DNA of 64,000 nucleotides from Flectonema sp. DT1601 (lineage: Eukaryota > Euglenozoa > Diplonemea > Diplonemida > Diplonemidae), in contig OZ025805.1 in assembly GCA_964019425.1 (NCBI GenBank), positions 782,001-846,000 of the forward strand. The letters are read 5' to 3'. Under the pieces are notes generated by a model. The model did not search any database. It worked only from the letters and a program-made list of their open reading frames with translations, and was not told where the DNA came from. A program made the position numbers and the translations under genes. Shown piece after piece: positions 62,883-64,000 of this stretch. Positions within the stretch are counted from its first letter, which is position 1; every line of letters starts with the position of its first letter.

Positions 62883-63713
62883 ATGAATAGCTGGCAGGCA
62901 GTTCACGATGCTGTTGAAGTCGAGTTTCCCTTAGTGGATAATTTAATGAGGGACGGCTGGGGATATGTTGTAGACAGCACGACTGAGTTCACAAGAATGA
63001 CTATTTTGGGACCGTTTACTTACTATGCAGTGTTTTGGATGATGAATATACCTTTGTTAGTTTGGAACGCTTATCCAGAATGGAGTCCAATTGAAAAATA
63101 TAAGATTCAAAAATCTCAAATTCCCTCTGACAAAGTTCGTGACATAATAAAGAATGTCGTTACCAACCAAATGTTGCTATTTGCTGTCGGAATCTTATTT
63201 TATGTGATTTTTCCTCCTAGAAAGTCATCTGTTGAAACGCTACCAAGATTTTCGATATTTCTTACTCAGCTTGTTTGCCAATGTTTGTTATGTGACTTTT
63301 TTCTTTATGGAGCTCACATAGCGCTTCACACAAAGTGGTTGTACAAACACATTCACGCAAAGCACCATTCTTGCAGTGTTACCATTGGAGTCGTTACGAA
63401 CTACATGCATCCTGTGGATTATTTCATTAATATTGTTTGTGCTGGTATTCCAACACTTATTGTCAGCGACCATGTTGCGACTCAAGTTTTTTTCGCAGCG
63501 TTTTTTTGTATGAAAGGAATATTCAGTCATTCTGGTTATAACCTTCCGTTGACTCATTATCTGGGTGATAGCAGGGTTCACGACTTTCATCATTCTCACG
63601 CGACTTATGGAAACAAAAAACATCGCTATTCTAACATGGGAGCTTTATTTCACGTCTCTGATGCGGTTTTTGGCACCCTTTGCGAACCTTGGAATGAAAA
63701 AAAATCCGGTTGA
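62883..63713 (+). CDS. Fatty acid hydroxylase / sterol desaturase superfamily membrane enzyme
   Basis: 276 residues from ATG 62,883; the frame is open eight codons further up, but that part follows a TTTTAG acceptor-like site and has no ATG. The superfamily's histidine clusters are all present: HIALH (HX3H), HAKHH (HX2HH), and HDFHHSHATYGNKKH with the last HX2HH. HSGYN provides a further His. Four or so hydrophobic helices surround them. Family members use a di-iron centre to oxidise sterols or lipids in the ER (C-4 sterol methyl oxidase, C-5 desaturase, cholesterol 25-hydroxylase, alkylglycerol monooxygenase-like). The substrate cannot be told from the motifs; the short length and spacing look most like the 25-hydroxylase / C-4 oxidase group. 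Confidence 0.88.
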   Translation: MNSWQAVHDAVEVEFPLVDNLMRDGWGYVVDSTTEFTRMTILGPFTYYAVFWMMNIPLLVWNAYPEWSPIEKYKIQKSQIPSDKVRDIIKNVVTNQMLLFAVGILFYVIFPPRKSSVETLPRFSIFLTQLVCQCLLCDFFLYGAHIALHTKWLYKHIHAKHHSCSVTIGVVTNYMHPVDYFINIVCAGIPTLIVSDHVATQVFFAAFFCMKGIFSHSGYNLPLTHYLGDSRVHDFHHSHATYGNKKHRYSNMGALFHVSDAVFGTLCEPWNEKKSG

Positions 63714-64000
63714 AAAAAAAGAAATTGAATCATTGCTAATAGTTGTTATTATCATTTTTATTTTTTTTTCTGCTCTCTTGATAAAAAAAAAAAAAAAATA
63801 AAAAAAAATAAAAAAAAAGATAATTTAAAAAGTAAATTCATTTTTCTCTTCTTCTCTATACGGCAAGAGCGTGTTTAACGTTTTTTTTTTAAGGATGATA
63901 TATATTTATTTTTTTTTGTTTTTATATCATCGATTGAACTGAATGTTCTTTGTTGTTTGGTCTCCGAGTGAAACTTTATCTATGATCTCTTTTGAACATT
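63714..64000. other. 3' flank at the window edge
   Basis: Poly-A-rich; no gene seen in 287 bases. Confidence 0.4.

Overview
This is a eukaryotic nuclear window. The evidence is GT-AG introns of 71-95 bp, secreted CUB and tyrosinase domains, a UBR/ZZ/HECT ubiquitin ligase, a BART-domain protein of the ciliary type, and very AT-rich intergenic DNA full of 15-35 nt poly-A and poly-T runs. All three standard stop codons are used. Genes are intron-poor; one is a single 10 kb open frame. I cannot name the species. A protist, a unicellular relative of animals or an early-branching invertebrate would all fit.

Layout. 1-1.2 kb: a coiled-coil protein of unknown function. 1.2-4.1 kb: AT-rich DNA with three different tandem arrays, including a satellite whose units carry short palindromes. 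4.23-17.33 kb: a megasatellite of ~1.55 kb higher-order units, each a ~270 bp unique leader plus about 40 monomers of ~30 bp. 17.6-18.3 kb: a 63-bp minisatellite and a minus-strand gene remnant. 18,695-21,371: a decayed DNA transposon with ~31 bp inverted ends and a 5 bp target duplication; a deleted, inverted copy lies at 22,390-22,895 inside an intron. 22.0-30.7 kb, all plus strand: two unrecognised membrane-protein genes, an ABHD1/3-type alpha/beta hydrolase and an SLC9B-type cation/proton antiporter. 30.7-35.5 kb: mostly non-coding, with a 99 bp MITE, a possible small secreted peptide and a broken, partly inverted S8 (subtilisin) gene. 35.6-45.7 kb: a BART-domain protein, an aspartoacylase, a fragment of large-subunit rRNA, a long disordered protein running into or abutting a multi-pass membrane module, and a tandem paralogue of that module. 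46-59 kb: a secreted protein with three CUB-like domains and a tyrosinase domain, then a 3,341-residue UBR-ZZ-ZZ-HECT ligase. 59-64 kb: AT-rich DNA, a three-exon small mitochondrial-type membrane protein and a fatty-acid-hydroxylase-superfamily protein.

No operon-like logic links the genes; they are ordinary housekeeping, membrane and secreted functions. Two points stand out. First, almost every intact gene has a pyrimidine-rich tract and an AG only 1-31 bases before its ATG. This suggests either 5'UTR introns as a rule or spliced-leader trans-splicing. Second, the region is unusually rich in independent repeat systems.

Gene models with introns were assembled by eye from splice signals and reading frame. 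Exon edges may be off by a base or two and need RNA evidence.
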